From JAWKXU01 sp020446465 (GTDB lineage Bacteria > Pseudomonadota > Alphaproteobacteria > Sphingomonadales > Sphingomonadaceae), in NCBI GenBank assembly GCA_041396845.1, contig JAWKXU010000002.1, forward strand, positions 620,001 to 684,000: a DNA stretch of 64,000 nucleotides, in the 5' to 3' direction. Shown here in pieces: positions 35,641-43,349 of the stretch. Both the position numbers and the translations under genes were made by a program. How positions within the stretch are numbered: the stretch's first letter is position 1; the number at the start of each line of letters is the position of its first letter. Below the pieces are notes generated by a model that made no database searches, was not told the origin of the DNA, and saw only the letters and a list, made by a program, of their open reading frames with translations.

Positions 35641-36525
35641 ATGACTGACGAAAACAATCACCATCGGGCGCTGACGGGCCGCAAATTCTATCGTGCTGGA
35701 CAGGAAGCGGAATTTGCCTGCGCTGCACCGGCCAAGACCCCCCAGACCCGCCACCCCGCCTATCGTCTGGCCTTTCAGGATACAGAGTTTCTTCTGCGCG
35801 AGGAATTGCGCCCTGTCCGCTTCCAGCTTGAACTGTTGAAACCGGAAATGCTGCTGGATGAGGCCGGCGTCGGCTCAACCCTCGTGATGTATGGATCGGC
35901 CCGCATTCCTGCCCCGGAAATGGCGGAAGAGCTGGTCGCGAATGCACCGCCAGAACGCAAGGCCGTGGCTGAACGCCTCGCTGCCAAGGCAAAATACTAT
36001 GAGGAAGCGCGCAACCTCGCCCGCATGGCAAGCGAATGCGCCCCGATCGAGGACGGGAAACGCCAGTTTGTCGTCTGTTCAGGCGGTGGGCCGTCGATCA
36101 TGGAAGCGGCCAATCGCGGTGCCTCCGAAGCAGGCGCGGAATCCATCGGGCTGAACATCGTGTTGCCGCATGAACAGGCGCCCAACCCCTATGTGACGCC
36201 TTACCTGTCCTTCCAGTTCCACTATTTCGCGCTCAGGAAAATGCACTTTCTCCTGCGGGCGCGCGCTGTCGCGGTCTTCCCCGGCGGCTTTGGAACGCTG
36301 GATGAATTCGTCGAATTGCTGACCCTTATCCAGACCGGCAAGATGAAGCCGATCCCGATCCTGCTGTTCGGCAAGGATTTCTGGACGAAAGTCATCAACT
36401 TCGAAGCCCTTGCCGAAGAAGGCACAATCAACCGCGAAGATCTGGACCTGTTCCACTGGTGCGAAACGGCAGAGGACGCCTGGGACCATATCAGCGATTT
36501 TTACCGTCTCGACTGTTCAGTCTGA
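35641..36525 (+). CDS. LOG family protein (Rossmann-fold nucleotide-binding)
   Basis: A 294-residue LOG/TIGR00730-like protein. It has YGSARIP near 83, then CSGGGPSIMEAANRGA (nucleotide-binding) and the signature PGGFGTLDEFVELLTLIQTG near 220. The PGGxGTxxE motif marks a phosphoribohydrolase of the cytokinin-activating or AMP-nucleosidase type. The longer N-terminal region (80 residues before the Rossmann core) is typical of the larger bacterial subgroup. The open frame extends upstream to 35074, crossing the PRC gene, so ATG 35641 is used. Its 3' end overlaps the convergent thiD gene by 25 bp. The cellular substrate is not known. Confidence 0.9.
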   Translation: MTDENNHHRALTGRKFYRAGQEAEFACAAPAKTPQTRHPAYRLAFQDTEFLLREELRPVRFQLELLKPEMLLDEAGVGSTLVMYGSARIPAPEMAEELVANAPPERKAVAERLAAKAKYYEEARNLARMASECAPIEDGKRQFVVCSGGGPSIMEAANRGASEAGAESIGLNIVLPHEQAPNPYVTPYLSFQFHYFALRKMHFLLRARAVAVFPGGFGTLDEFVELLTLIQTGKMKPIPILLFGKDFWTKVINFEALAEEGTINREDLDLFHWCETAEDAWDHISDFYRLDCSV

Positions 36526-37271
36526 ACCTGCGCGTGGCCAAGCGGGCCAGCCCCCTTGCCAAATCCGGGGGCGTTTTCCATCGCGCTGCGCACGAAAAGG
36601 CGCGCCCGCGAAACGGCGTCATCAAGTGCAAGGCCGGCACCAAGGCAGGTCGCAATCGCGCTGGATAGCGTGCATCCCGTGCCATGGGTATGGCGGGTTT
36701 CAATGCGCGGCGCTTCCCATACCCGCCGCGATCCGTCCGGCTTTGCAAGACAGTCTGTAACCACTGCGCCATCCGCATGGCCGCCCTTGGCCAGATAGGT
36801 TACCCCCCGCGCGGCCATCGCGTCAGCTCCGCCCAGCGCCTCCAGTTCCGGCACGTTGGGCGTGGTGAGCGTGGCAACGGCCATCAACCGTTCAAAGGCC
36901 GCCACTGTTGCCGCATCGGCCAGCGCCGCCCCGCTGGTGGCAACCATGACCGGGTCAAAGACAATCGGCTTGCCCAGCCCTTCCAGCCTTTGGGCAACGC
37001 GCTGCGCAATCTCTGGCGAACCAAGCATACCGATTTTCACCGCATCGACGCCAATATCGCCAATGCAGGCATCGATCTGGGCCATGACCATGTCCGGGTC
37101 CACGATGGCGACAGCATGAACGCCGGTCGTATCCTGCGCGGTTAACGCAGTGATTGCCGTCATGGCATAGCCACCCAGCATGGTAATCGTTTTGATGTCG
37201 GCCTGAATCCCGGCCCCGCCCGACGAATCGGACCCGGCAATGGCAAGGATTCTGGGTGGGTGCTTGCTCAA
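36501..37271 (-). CDS. thiD: Hydroxymethylpyrimidine/phosphomethylpyrimidine kinase
   Basis: Phosphorylates HMP and HMP-P in thiamine synthesis. The ribokinase-like fold is clear: ILAIAGSDSSGGAGIQADIK at the start, then ALTAQDTTGV, KIGMLGSPE, VFDPVMVATSG, and the anion-hole motif HTHGTGCTLSSAIA near the C-terminus. The chosen start is TTG 37271, which overlaps the glmM stop (TTGA), suggesting coupled translation. The frame extends to 37295 inside glmM without similarity. No TPP riboswitch is seen, as expected for a downstream gene. Confidence 0.94.
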   Translation of the reverse strand: MSKHPPRILAIAGSDSSGGAGIQADIKTITMLGGYAMTAITALTAQDTTGVHAVAIVDPDMVMAQIDACIGDIGVDAVKIGMLGSPEIAQRVAQRLEGLGKPIVFDPVMVATSGAALADAATVAAFERLMAVATLTTPNVPELEALGGADAMAARGVTYLAKGGHADGAVVTDCLAKPDGSRRVWEAPRIETRHTHGTGCTLSSAIATCLGAGLALDDAVSRARLFVRSAMENAPGFGKGAGPLGHAQVQTEQSRR

Positions 37272-38605
37272 GCAGCAGCCTCGACTGCCGCGCAAATGCG
37301 ATCGACCACGGCCTTTACCTGCGCTTCATCATCGCCCTCGGCCATCACCCGGATAACAGGCTCCGTGCCGGATGGGCGGATCACGAGCCGACCCTTGCCC
37401 TCCAGTTCCTTCCCGGCCTCTGCAATCACCTGCCGGACGCCCGCATTTTCCAGCGGCTTGCCCCCGGTATAGCGCACGTTCTTCAGCAGTTGCGGCACCG
37501 GATCAAACAAGTGGAGCAGTTCGCTCGCCCGCTTGCCCGACTGCACCAGCGCCCCCAGAACCTGCAGCGCGGCGATCGTGCCATCGCCGGTTGTGGCATG
37601 GTCCAGCAGGATCATGTGCCCCGATTGCTCCCCACCAACGTTATAGCCGCCCTTGCGCATGGCTTCGAGCACATGGCGATCACCCACTTTTGCGCGGATA
37701 AGGTCCAGCCCCTGGCTTGCCAGATAGCGTTCCAGCCCCAGGTTCGACATGACGGTGGCGACAATGCCGCCGCCAGTCAGCGCGCCTTGTGCCGCCAGGC
37801 GTGTGGCGATGAGCGCCATGATCTGGTCACCATCGACCGTTTGCCCCTTTTCATCGACCACGATCAGCCGGTCCGCATCGCCATCGAGTGCGATGCCGAT
37901 ATCCGCCCCTTCGGCGACGACTTTTGCCTTCACGGCGTCAAGCGCGGTCGAACCGACACCATCGTTGATATTGATGCCGTTCGGCTCCACGCCGATGGCA
38001 ATGACTTCAGCGCCCAGTTCCCAGATAGCCGAAGGCGCAACGGTGTAGGCCGCACCATTGGCGCAATCGACCACGATTTTCAGCCCATCAAGCCTGACCT
38101 TGTCATCCAGCGAAACCTTGACAGCGTGGATATAGCGCCCGCGGGCATCGTCTATCCGCCGCGCCCGCCCGACATGGTCCCCGGTGGCGAGCGGCTGCGG
38201 TTTGTCGAGCGCGGCCTCGATCGCCAGTTCATCCGCATCGGATAATTTGAACCCGTCAGGGCCGAACAGCTTGATCCCGTTGTCAGCAAAAGGATTGTGG
38301 CTGGCCGAAATCATCACGCCAAGGTCGGCCCGCATTTCGCGCGTCAGCAGTGCGACCGCAGGGGTCGGCAACGGGCCTGTCATCACGACATCCATGCCAA
38401 CGCTGGTGAAACCCGCCACCAGCGCATTTTCCATCATATATCCTGACAGGCGGGTGTCCTTGCCGATCACGACCCTGTGCCGATGATCCCCGCGCAGAAA
38501 GTGGCGGCCAGCCGCCTGCCCGACTTTCATGGCGAGATCCGCTGTCAGTATTCCGTCATTGGCGCGTCCGCGAATACCATCCGTACCGAAAAACTTGCGT
38601 GTCAT
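37268..38605 (-). CDS. glmM: Phosphoglucosamine mutase
   Basis: Interconverts glucosamine-6-phosphate and glucosamine-1-phosphate on the way to UDP-GlcNAc. The 445-residue length is standard. It starts MTRKFFGTDGIRGRAND, with the phosphoserine loop MISASHNPFADNGIKLFG near 100, metal loop DGDADRLIVVDE, sugar loop GGEQSGHMIL and phosphate loop RPSGTEPVIRVM near the end. The frame stays open to 39430 over sodB antisense, but ATG 38605 is the family start. It is divergent from sodB and followed by thiD with a 4 bp overlap. Confidence 0.97.
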   Translation of the reverse strand: MTRKFFGTDGIRGRANDGILTADLAMKVGQAAGRHFLRGDHRHRVVIGKDTRLSGYMMENALVAGFTSVGMDVVMTGPLPTPAVALLTREMRADLGVMISASHNPFADNGIKLFGPDGFKLSDADELAIEAALDKPQPLATGDHVGRARRIDDARGRYIHAVKVSLDDKVRLDGLKIVVDCANGAAYTVAPSAIWELGAEVIAIGVEPNGININDGVGSTALDAVKAKVVAEGADIGIALDGDADRLIVVDEKGQTVDGDQIMALIATRLAAQGALTGGGIVATVMSNLGLERYLASQGLDLIRAKVGDRHVLEAMRKGGYNVGGEQSGHMILLDHATTGDGTIAALQVLGALVQSGKRASELLHLFDPVPQLLKNVRYTGGKPLENAGVRQVIAEAGKELEGKGRLVIRPSGTEPVIRVMAEGDDEAQVKAVVDRICAAVEAAA

Positions 38606-38797
38606 GCGAAATTTTCTGTCCCTTGCGTGCCTATGCCCTTGCGTCCGGGCGCGGGAAAGCACATGGCTTGCTTCGCCGCGAATGTCACGCCCATAGGCGT
38701 AACGAGCCGATGGCGCGTGATCGTGTTTTTCGATGCAACTGACAGGCAATCTGGACGTTGTTGCACCAGAAACTGATGAAAAATAGTTGGAGATGAC

Positions 38798-39409
38798 ATG
38801 GCCTTTTCCCTGATCGACCTTCCTTTCGCCGCTGACGCGCTTGCGCCGGCGATTTCCGCTGAAACGCTGTCCTATCACCATGGCAAGCACCATCAGGCCT
38901 ATGTCGACAAGACCAATGCCGCCATCGAAGGCGGCGATCTTGACGGCAAGCCGCTGGAAGCCGTGATCGCAGCAGCGCGCGGCAGCAATGCCGGCCTGTT
39001 CAACAATGCCGCCCAGACGTGGAACCATGGTTTCTACTGGATGTCGCTCACCGGTTCTTCCACTGCGCCCTCCGGCGATCTTGCCAGCGCGATCGATGCG
39101 TCTTTCGGTTCGCTTGACGCCCTGAAGGGCGCTCTGGCTGACAAGGGTGCAGGCCACTTCGCATCGGGCTGGGTCTGGCTCGCTGCCAAGGATGGCAAGC
39201 TCTCGCTGGAAGAAACGCACGATGCCGATACGCTGGCAGACAGCGGCTTCAACCCGCTGCTGGTGCTCGACGTATGGGAGCACGCCTATTACCTTGATCA
39301 CCAGAACGCACGCCCGGCCTATCTCAAGGCGGTGATCGACGGCAATCTCAACTGGGATTTCGCTGCCGAGAACCTCGCGCGCGGTTCGGCCTGGACTTAC
39401 CCGGCCTGA
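38798..39409 (+). CDS. sodB: Superoxide dismutase (Fe type)
   Basis: Dismutates superoxide in the cytoplasm. The 203-residue sequence has the Fe/Mn SOD ligands: His in LSYHHGKHHQAYVD (near 27), His in QTWNHGFYW (near 74), and Asp/His in LDVWEHAYYLDHQN (near 157-170). GSGW replaced by ASGWVWL and AGLFNNAAQTWNHGFYW favour the iron type. A GGAGATGAC ribosome site precedes the ATG, and a strong intrinsic terminator follows 20 bp after the stop. It is divergent from glmM and monocistronic. Confidence 0.96.
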   Translation: MAFSLIDLPFAADALAPAISAETLSYHHGKHHQAYVDKTNAAIEGGDLDGKPLEAVIAAARGSNAGLFNNAAQTWNHGFYWMSLTGSSTAPSGDLASAIDASFGSLDALKGALADKGAGHFASGWVWLAAKDGKLSLEETHDADTLADSGFNPLLVLDVWEHAYYLDHQNARPAYLKAVIDGNLNWDFAAENLARGSAWTYPA

Positions 39410-39428
39410 TCCTGACGAACAGCATGGC

Positions 39429-39466
39429 AAAGGCCCGCTCCGGCAGATCGTCGGGGCGGGCCTTTC
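39429..39466 (+). terminator. Intrinsic terminator of sodB
   Basis: Stem AAGGCCCGCtCCG / CGGgGCGGGCCTT followed by TCTT. It lies 20 bp after the sodB stop and before the convergent ecfG gene. Confidence 0.85.
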
Positions 39467-39497
39467 TTATGGAATATCGTAAGATTGGCAGTCGCCG

Positions 39498-40103
39498 TTA
39501 TTTCACTGTGGCGGACCGGGTGGCGCCAGCCGCTGCATCGTCCAGTTCCTGCAAGAGCGCACGATGCGCGTTTGCATCTTCAGCAGAGCGCGCAGGCACA
39601 GTGCCTTCGTCCAGCATGGTGTTGAGCGTTGCACGGGCGCGGCCAACACGGCTCTTGATCGTGCCCACGGCGCACCCGCAAATCTCTGCCGCTTCTTCAT
39701 AACTGAAACCGCCAGCACCAACCAGCAGCAGCGCCTCGCGCCGCTCTGGCGGGAGCGTCATCAGCGCACGGCGCATATCGGCAAGGTGGACCGGGTCTTC
39801 CTGCCCGGCAGGCTGGATCAATATCCGCTCCGCCACAACCTCGTCATAATCGCCACGAAAACGGTTGCGGCGCATTTCGGTGAGATAGGCATTACGCAAG
39901 ATCACGAAAGTCCAGGCGCGCATCGAGGTGCCCTGTTCAAACCGGTCACGGGCAGCCCAGGCCTTGACCATGGTTTCCTGAACCAGATCATCCGCCATGT
40001 CCGGGCGTCCGCAAAGCCCCCGCGCGAAAGCCCGCAAGTGCGGAATAACCGCGGTCAGTTCATCCTTGAAAGCAGCGTCTCCGCCAGCGGCCTTCACTGT
40101 CAT
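39498..40103 (-). CDS. ecfG: EcfG, general-stress-response ECF sigma factor
   Basis: A 201-residue ECF15/EcfG-type sigma factor that directs RNA polymerase to GGAAC-N16-CGTT promoters. Region 2 spans FKDELTAVIPHLRAFARGLC to RAWTFVILRNAYLTEMRR (about 12-80). Region 4 spans DMRRALMTLPPERREALLLV to CGCAVGTIKSRVGRAR. It overlaps nepR by 4 bp (ATGA), the classic nepR-ecfG arrangement, with the sensor kinase divergent and phyR nearby. EcfG-type promoters lie upstream of nepR and phyR, so it probably activates its own locus. Its C-terminal tail is Ala-rich. Confidence 0.95.
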   Translation of the reverse strand: MTVKAAGGDAAFKDELTAVIPHLRAFARGLCGRPDMADDLVQETMVKAWAARDRFEQGTSMRAWTFVILRNAYLTEMRRNRFRGDYDEVVAERILIQPAGQEDPVHLADMRRALMTLPPERREALLLVGAGGFSYEEAAEICGCAVGTIKSRVGRARATLNTMLDEGTVPARSAEDANAHRALLQELDDAAAGATRSATVK

Positions 40104-40309
40104 TTGGGATCGCCATCAAGCCTGGCGAGCAGATCCTTGAACGTATCGGGGAGCGGCTCATCCACTACCGAATCATACAACTCGCGTAATCCACGCGTCC
40201 ATTCGGGCTTGCCCCGACCGACCGCAACACGCCCCTGTCTATCAACATGGCCCGATGCGCCTGTGTTCACCGGATGGTCCTTGTCATTTTTGTTTGCTTC
40301 CTTGCTCAT
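40100..40309 (-). CDS. nepR: NepR, anti-sigma factor of EcfG
   Basis: A 69-residue NepR protein. The C-terminal pair of helices LRELYDSVVDEPLPDTFKDL is the family signature that wraps sigma EcfG; PhyR mimics the sigma factor to sequester NepR under stress. The N-terminus is disordered and charged. ATG 40309 (MSKEANKNDKDH) is chosen over the longer open frame from 40417 because it matches usual NepR length. It is cotranscribed with ecfG. Confidence 0.94.
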   Translation of the reverse strand: MSKEANKNDKDHPVNTGASGHVDRQGRVAVGRGKPEWTRGLRELYDSVVDEPLPDTFKDLLARLDGDPK

Positions 40310-40435
40310 CCGTCCAGCAGCTTTTGAAAGCCCTGCCCCCTTCGTTTGCACACAACAATTTTGCCTGGCGCTCCACAGCTTCAATACTATCTGTTCATCC
40401 GCACAGTTCAAAATCAATTGCCTGTCGCAATCAAT

Positions 40436-40462
40436 GGAACAATGCGCGGCGCTGTTCGTTCC
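40436..40462. promoter_or_regulatory. Symmetric bidirectional EcfG promoter
   Basis: GGAAC-N17-GTTCC. Read on + it is GGAAC-N16-CGTT, a perfect EcfG promoter toward the sensor kinase (start 40591). Read on - it is GGAAC-N16-TGTT, near-consensus, toward nepR-ecfG (start 40309). Each -35 element overlaps the opposite -10 element. Confidence 0.8.
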
Positions 40463-40590
40463 CGCAACTGGTCACAAGTAGACTCTTTGGGCATCCAGAG
40501 GTTAATCGGTGTGCCCAGGGGCTGACGAACCATTCGAACACACAGGCTTTTTCGACCTGAAAGGCCGGATAACAACAGGGACAGGGTCAC

Positions 40591-42288
40591 TTGCTGAACA
40601 GGATTACCGCAAGACGCCGCTTTCGCCGTTGGCTCGTGCGTTTCCCGCGCGCCGTGCCGGTTGCGTTATTTCTGGCGATTGCAGCGATCACGACTGTCAG
40701 CATTTACGCGATCGAGAAAAGCGAGGCACAAAAACGCGCCGCCAATTTGCAGCAGGTTGCCCAGACAGTTGTTTCCGCCGTCCAGCAGCGCGTAAACGAC
40801 AGCGCATCGTTCCTGCGCGCAGGGGCTGCGCTGATTGCAACGCTCGACCGGGTCAACGGCCCGCTTTTCCGCCAGTTCGTCACCGAATTGCGCCTTGATA
40901 CCAATACCTATGGTTCGGACGGCATCGGCTGGGCGCCTGTGATCCAGCGCGGACAGATTGCCGATTTCAATCGCAGACTGGCTCTTGAAAACGGGCCGGC
41001 AATTGCTTTTCATCCCGCCATTGCAAGCGATCAGGAACGGGCAACCCCCGTCACATACCTCGCCCCGCAAACCATCAGGAATGCGCGCGCAATCGGCTTT
41101 GACATGTATTCCGAACGGACGCGCCGCGCTGCGATGGATGCAGCGGCCGCTTCGACAAAGCCCACAGCCAGCGGCAAGGTCGTGCTGGAACAGGAAGGCA
41201 GGGCAAGGCAGGACGGGTTTCTGATCTACATGCCGGTTTTTACAGGGACAGGCGATGCACGTCGGCTGAAAGGCTTTATCTACAGCCCTTTCAACGCGCA
41301 GACCTTTCTCAGTTCTGCTCTGAAACCGGAAAATCTGGATCACGTCGGCGTGACGCTTTACGATGGTTCAGCGAAGCAGGGCACTCTTCTCGCTCATAGC
41401 AATCTATCCGAACCCGCTGGACAAACCACACAGGCATCCCTTGATGTCGCGGGCAGGCTATGGGTCGTATCCGTCGTCGCGCCGCGCCAGTCCAGCCTGT
41501 CGTTCCTGTCCCTGCTTACCCTGCTGTTCGGGTTACTGGTTGCAAGCCTGTTGATGATCGTGGTGCGTCTGCTGACACAACAGGCATTCGAGGATCAGAA
41601 ACTGATCGAACTGTTCGAGGAACAACATGCCATCAGGGATTCGCTGACGCGCGAACTCAACCATCGGGTCAAGAACACACTCACCAATGTTCTGTCACTG
41701 GTTGCCCTGACCCGTGGCAGGGCAAGCGATGTCAGTTCATTCGCTGATGATCTGGCCGGACGTATCCGCGCTCTTTCGGCAACGCATGATCTGCTGACTC
41801 AGTCGGATTGGGGCTGCACCCCGATACGCGCCGTCATCGAGGCCGAGCTTCTGCCTTACGTTAGCGACAAGGTGCAACGGCTGGAGATATGCGGCCCGCG
41901 CGTCGAACTTGCCCCGACAGAAGCATTGTCGCTGGGGCTTGCCCTTCATGAACTGGCGACAAATGCTGCCAAGTATGGCTCATTGAGCGTCGAGGGCGGC
42001 AAAGTCACGATAAGCTGGAAATACCATGGCGATGATCGCGTCGATCTTCTCTGGAGCGAAAGCGGCGGTCCCGAAGTCGCAAAGGAACGCAAGCGCGGGT
42101 TTGGCACTGAATTGCTGGAGCGGATCGTGTCAAACGAACTGGGGAACAAGGCTGAGCTTAACTTCGCCCGATCCGGCGTTTCATGCCGCCTGATTGTGCC
42201 GGTTCGGAAAAAGAGCGCGTTTTCGATACGTCAAGCCGGCGCGCCCGCCTGTTCAGACACTGCAACCCAGGGACAGTGCCCTAATTAA
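40591..42288 (+). CDS. CHASE-domain HWE-family sensor histidine kinase
   Basis: A 565-residue membrane kinase likely to feed PhyR. Helix 1 is at about 21-40, a periplasmic CHASE domain at about 75-290 (GIGWAPVIQRGQI), and helix 2 at about 301-328. Then comes the HWE/HisKA_2 transmitter with H-box RELNHRVKNTLTNVLSLV (phospho-His near 358) and N-box LALHELATNAAKYGSLS. The W-x-E motif in LLWSESGGPEV marks the HWE class. Translation starts at TTG 40591 after an AGGG ribosome site. It shares a symmetric EcfG promoter with nepR-ecfG, and its 3' end overlaps phyR by 8 bp. The CHASE ligand is unknown. Confidence 0.92.
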   Translation: MLNRITARRRFRRWLVRFPRAVPVALFLAIAAITTVSIYAIEKSEAQKRAANLQQVAQTVVSAVQQRVNDSASFLRAGAALIATLDRVNGPLFRQFVTELRLDTNTYGSDGIGWAPVIQRGQIADFNRRLALENGPAIAFHPAIASDQERATPVTYLAPQTIRNARAIGFDMYSERTRRAAMDAAAASTKPTASGKVVLEQEGRARQDGFLIYMPVFTGTGDARRLKGFIYSPFNAQTFLSSALKPENLDHVGVTLYDGSAKQGTLLAHSNLSEPAGQTTQASLDVAGRLWVVSVVAPRQSSLSFLSLLTLLFGLLVASLLMIVVRLLTQQAFEDQKLIELFEEQHAIRDSLTRELNHRVKNTLTNVLSLVALTRGRASDVSSFADDLAGRIRALSATHDLLTQSDWGCTPIRAVIEAELLPYVSDKVQRLEICGPRVELAPTEALSLGLALHELATNAAKYGSLSVEGGKVTISWKYHGDDRVDLLWSESGGPEVAKERKRGFGTELLERIVSNELGNKAELNFARSGVSCRLIVPVRKKSAFSIRQAGAPACSDTATQGQCPN

Positions 42289-43063
42289 AGAACAGGGCCT
42301 GACTGATCGTGGTGCGGACAGTCGCGTCGCGAAATGGCTTGGTCACAAGATAGGTCGGCTCCGGGCGGTTTCCTGTCAGCAACCGCTCAGGGTAAGCGGT
42401 AATGAAGATTACCGGCACCGACCCGATGGACAGGATATCATCCACCGCATCGAGGCCCGAACTCCCGTCGGCAAGCTGGATATCCGCCAGGACCAGGCCC
42501 GGTTTGTGGTGCGCCACGATATCAAGCGCCTGGCTGCGCGTCGCGGCAGACCCGCAGACTTCGTGGCCAAGCGAGGTCACCAGATCTTCCAGTTGCATGG
42601 CGATCAACGGTTCATCTTCGATAATCAGCACGCTGGTGGCGGATTCCCGCTCTATCTCGTCGATCGCCTCGCGCACCAGTTCGCGGACCTGTGCTTCATC
42701 GATATCCATGATGGCCGCAGCATCGGCCTCGCTGAAATCCTCCAGCGTTGTCAGCAGCAAGGCCTGCCGGTTAAGGGGCGTAATGGCCCCCAGCCGTTCA
42801 CTGGCGGCGATCTCGTGCGTGCTTGCCGTCTGAAGGCCAGCGGCGCCTTCAGGCTGAAGGGCTGCACTCGACCATAACTGCGTGAACGCCCGGTAAAGCC
42901 CGACGCGCCCGTCAGCGAGACTGGCTTTCAGGGCAGGGTCGGCCAGGGCAGCTTCAAGCGTGGCGCGCACAAAGGCATCGCCGCTTTTCTGGCTGCCGGT
43001 CAGGGCACGGGCATAACGCCGCAGATAAGGCAGGTTTGCGGCAATCTGATCACCCAATGACAT
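42281..43063 (-). CDS. phyR: PhyR, general-stress-response anti-anti-sigma regulator
   Basis: A 260-residue response regulator. The N-terminal 125 residues mimic an EcfG sigma factor (IAANLPYLRRYARALTGS, then LNRQALLLTTLEDFSEADAA). The C-terminal receiver domain has TSVLIIEDEPLIAMQLEDL, the phospho-Asp in GLVLADIQLADGSSGLDAV, VIFITAYPE and LVTKPF. When phosphorylated it binds NepR and frees EcfG. A perfect EcfG promoter lies 51 bp upstream on the same strand, giving positive feedback. Confidence 0.96.
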   Translation of the reverse strand: MSLGDQIAANLPYLRRYARALTGSQKSGDAFVRATLEAALADPALKASLADGRVGLYRAFTQLWSSAALQPEGAAGLQTASTHEIAASERLGAITPLNRQALLLTTLEDFSEADAAAIMDIDEAQVRELVREAIDEIERESATSVLIIEDEPLIAMQLEDLVTSLGHEVCGSAATRSQALDIVAHHKPGLVLADIQLADGSSGLDAVDDILSIGSVPVIFITAYPERLLTGNRPEPTYLVTKPFRDATVRTTISQALFFN

Positions 43064-43113
43064 GCAAGTCCGTCCCTTCCCTTTGCGCTATTTGCGCCTA
43101 CCAAGACTGCAGT

Positions 43114-43138
43114 AACGTTCCCCGGTAACATAGGTTCC
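43114..43138 (-). promoter_or_regulatory. EcfG promoter of phyR
   Basis: On the minus strand GGAAC (43138-43134), a 16 bp spacer, CGTT (43117-43114). This is the consensus EcfG promoter, 51 bp before the phyR ATG. Confidence 0.85.
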
Positions 43139-43203
43139 CGGCCTGCCGCATGGCGCATGCCTGCAGGCCGCCATTTTCTTTCGCAAATAATTTCGCGGGT
43201 GCG

Positions 43204-43228
43204 GGAACCAGCATTCGGGCAGCGCGTT
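43204..43228 (+). promoter_or_regulatory. EcfG promoter with no ORF downstream
   Basis: GGAAC (43204-43208), a 16 bp spacer, CGTT (43225-43228): exact EcfG consensus on the + strand. No coding sequence follows before the GNAT gene, which is on the other strand; instead a structured segment and intrinsic terminator follow. Confidence 0.82.
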
Positions 43229-43234
43229 ATCGTC

Positions 43235-43327
43235 ATGTCACCGCCGAGACCCCCCTCCCGTCCAAGCGGCTGGTGATACGATCCCGGAAGGCCTCCGCTT
43301 GTCAGCAGGCGGAGGTCTTTCTTTTTT
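43235..43327 (+). ncRNA. Candidate EcfG-dependent small RNA, GsrN-like
   Basis: About 93 nt expected between the EcfG promoter and a strong terminator. The 5' part can fold as an imperfect stem (GTCACCGCCG with CGGCTGGTGAT, extended by ATCGT / ACGAT) whose about 20 nt loop contains CCCCCCTCCC (43250-43259). The 3' part is an 11 bp terminator stem AAGGCCTCCGC / GCGGAGGTCTT followed by a T-rich tract to 43327. This two-hairpin plan with an exposed C-rich 5' loop is that of the Caulobacter general-stress sRNA GsrN, which pairs with mRNA leaders. The TSS is estimated from the promoter, and homology is inferred from architecture and locus only. Confidence 0.72.
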
Positions 43328-43349
43328 CGGATCACGGGTGCGAAAGGCG

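Noticed and set aside
38606..39430. Long N-terminal extension of glmM
   Set aside because: It is antisense to sodB and absent from all known GlmM; the family start is at 38605.
43139..43170. Hairpin CGGCCTGC / GCAGGCCG between phyR and the sRNA promoter
   Set aside because: It could be a terminator, but no gene reads toward it and it has only a short T-rich stretch; left unassigned.
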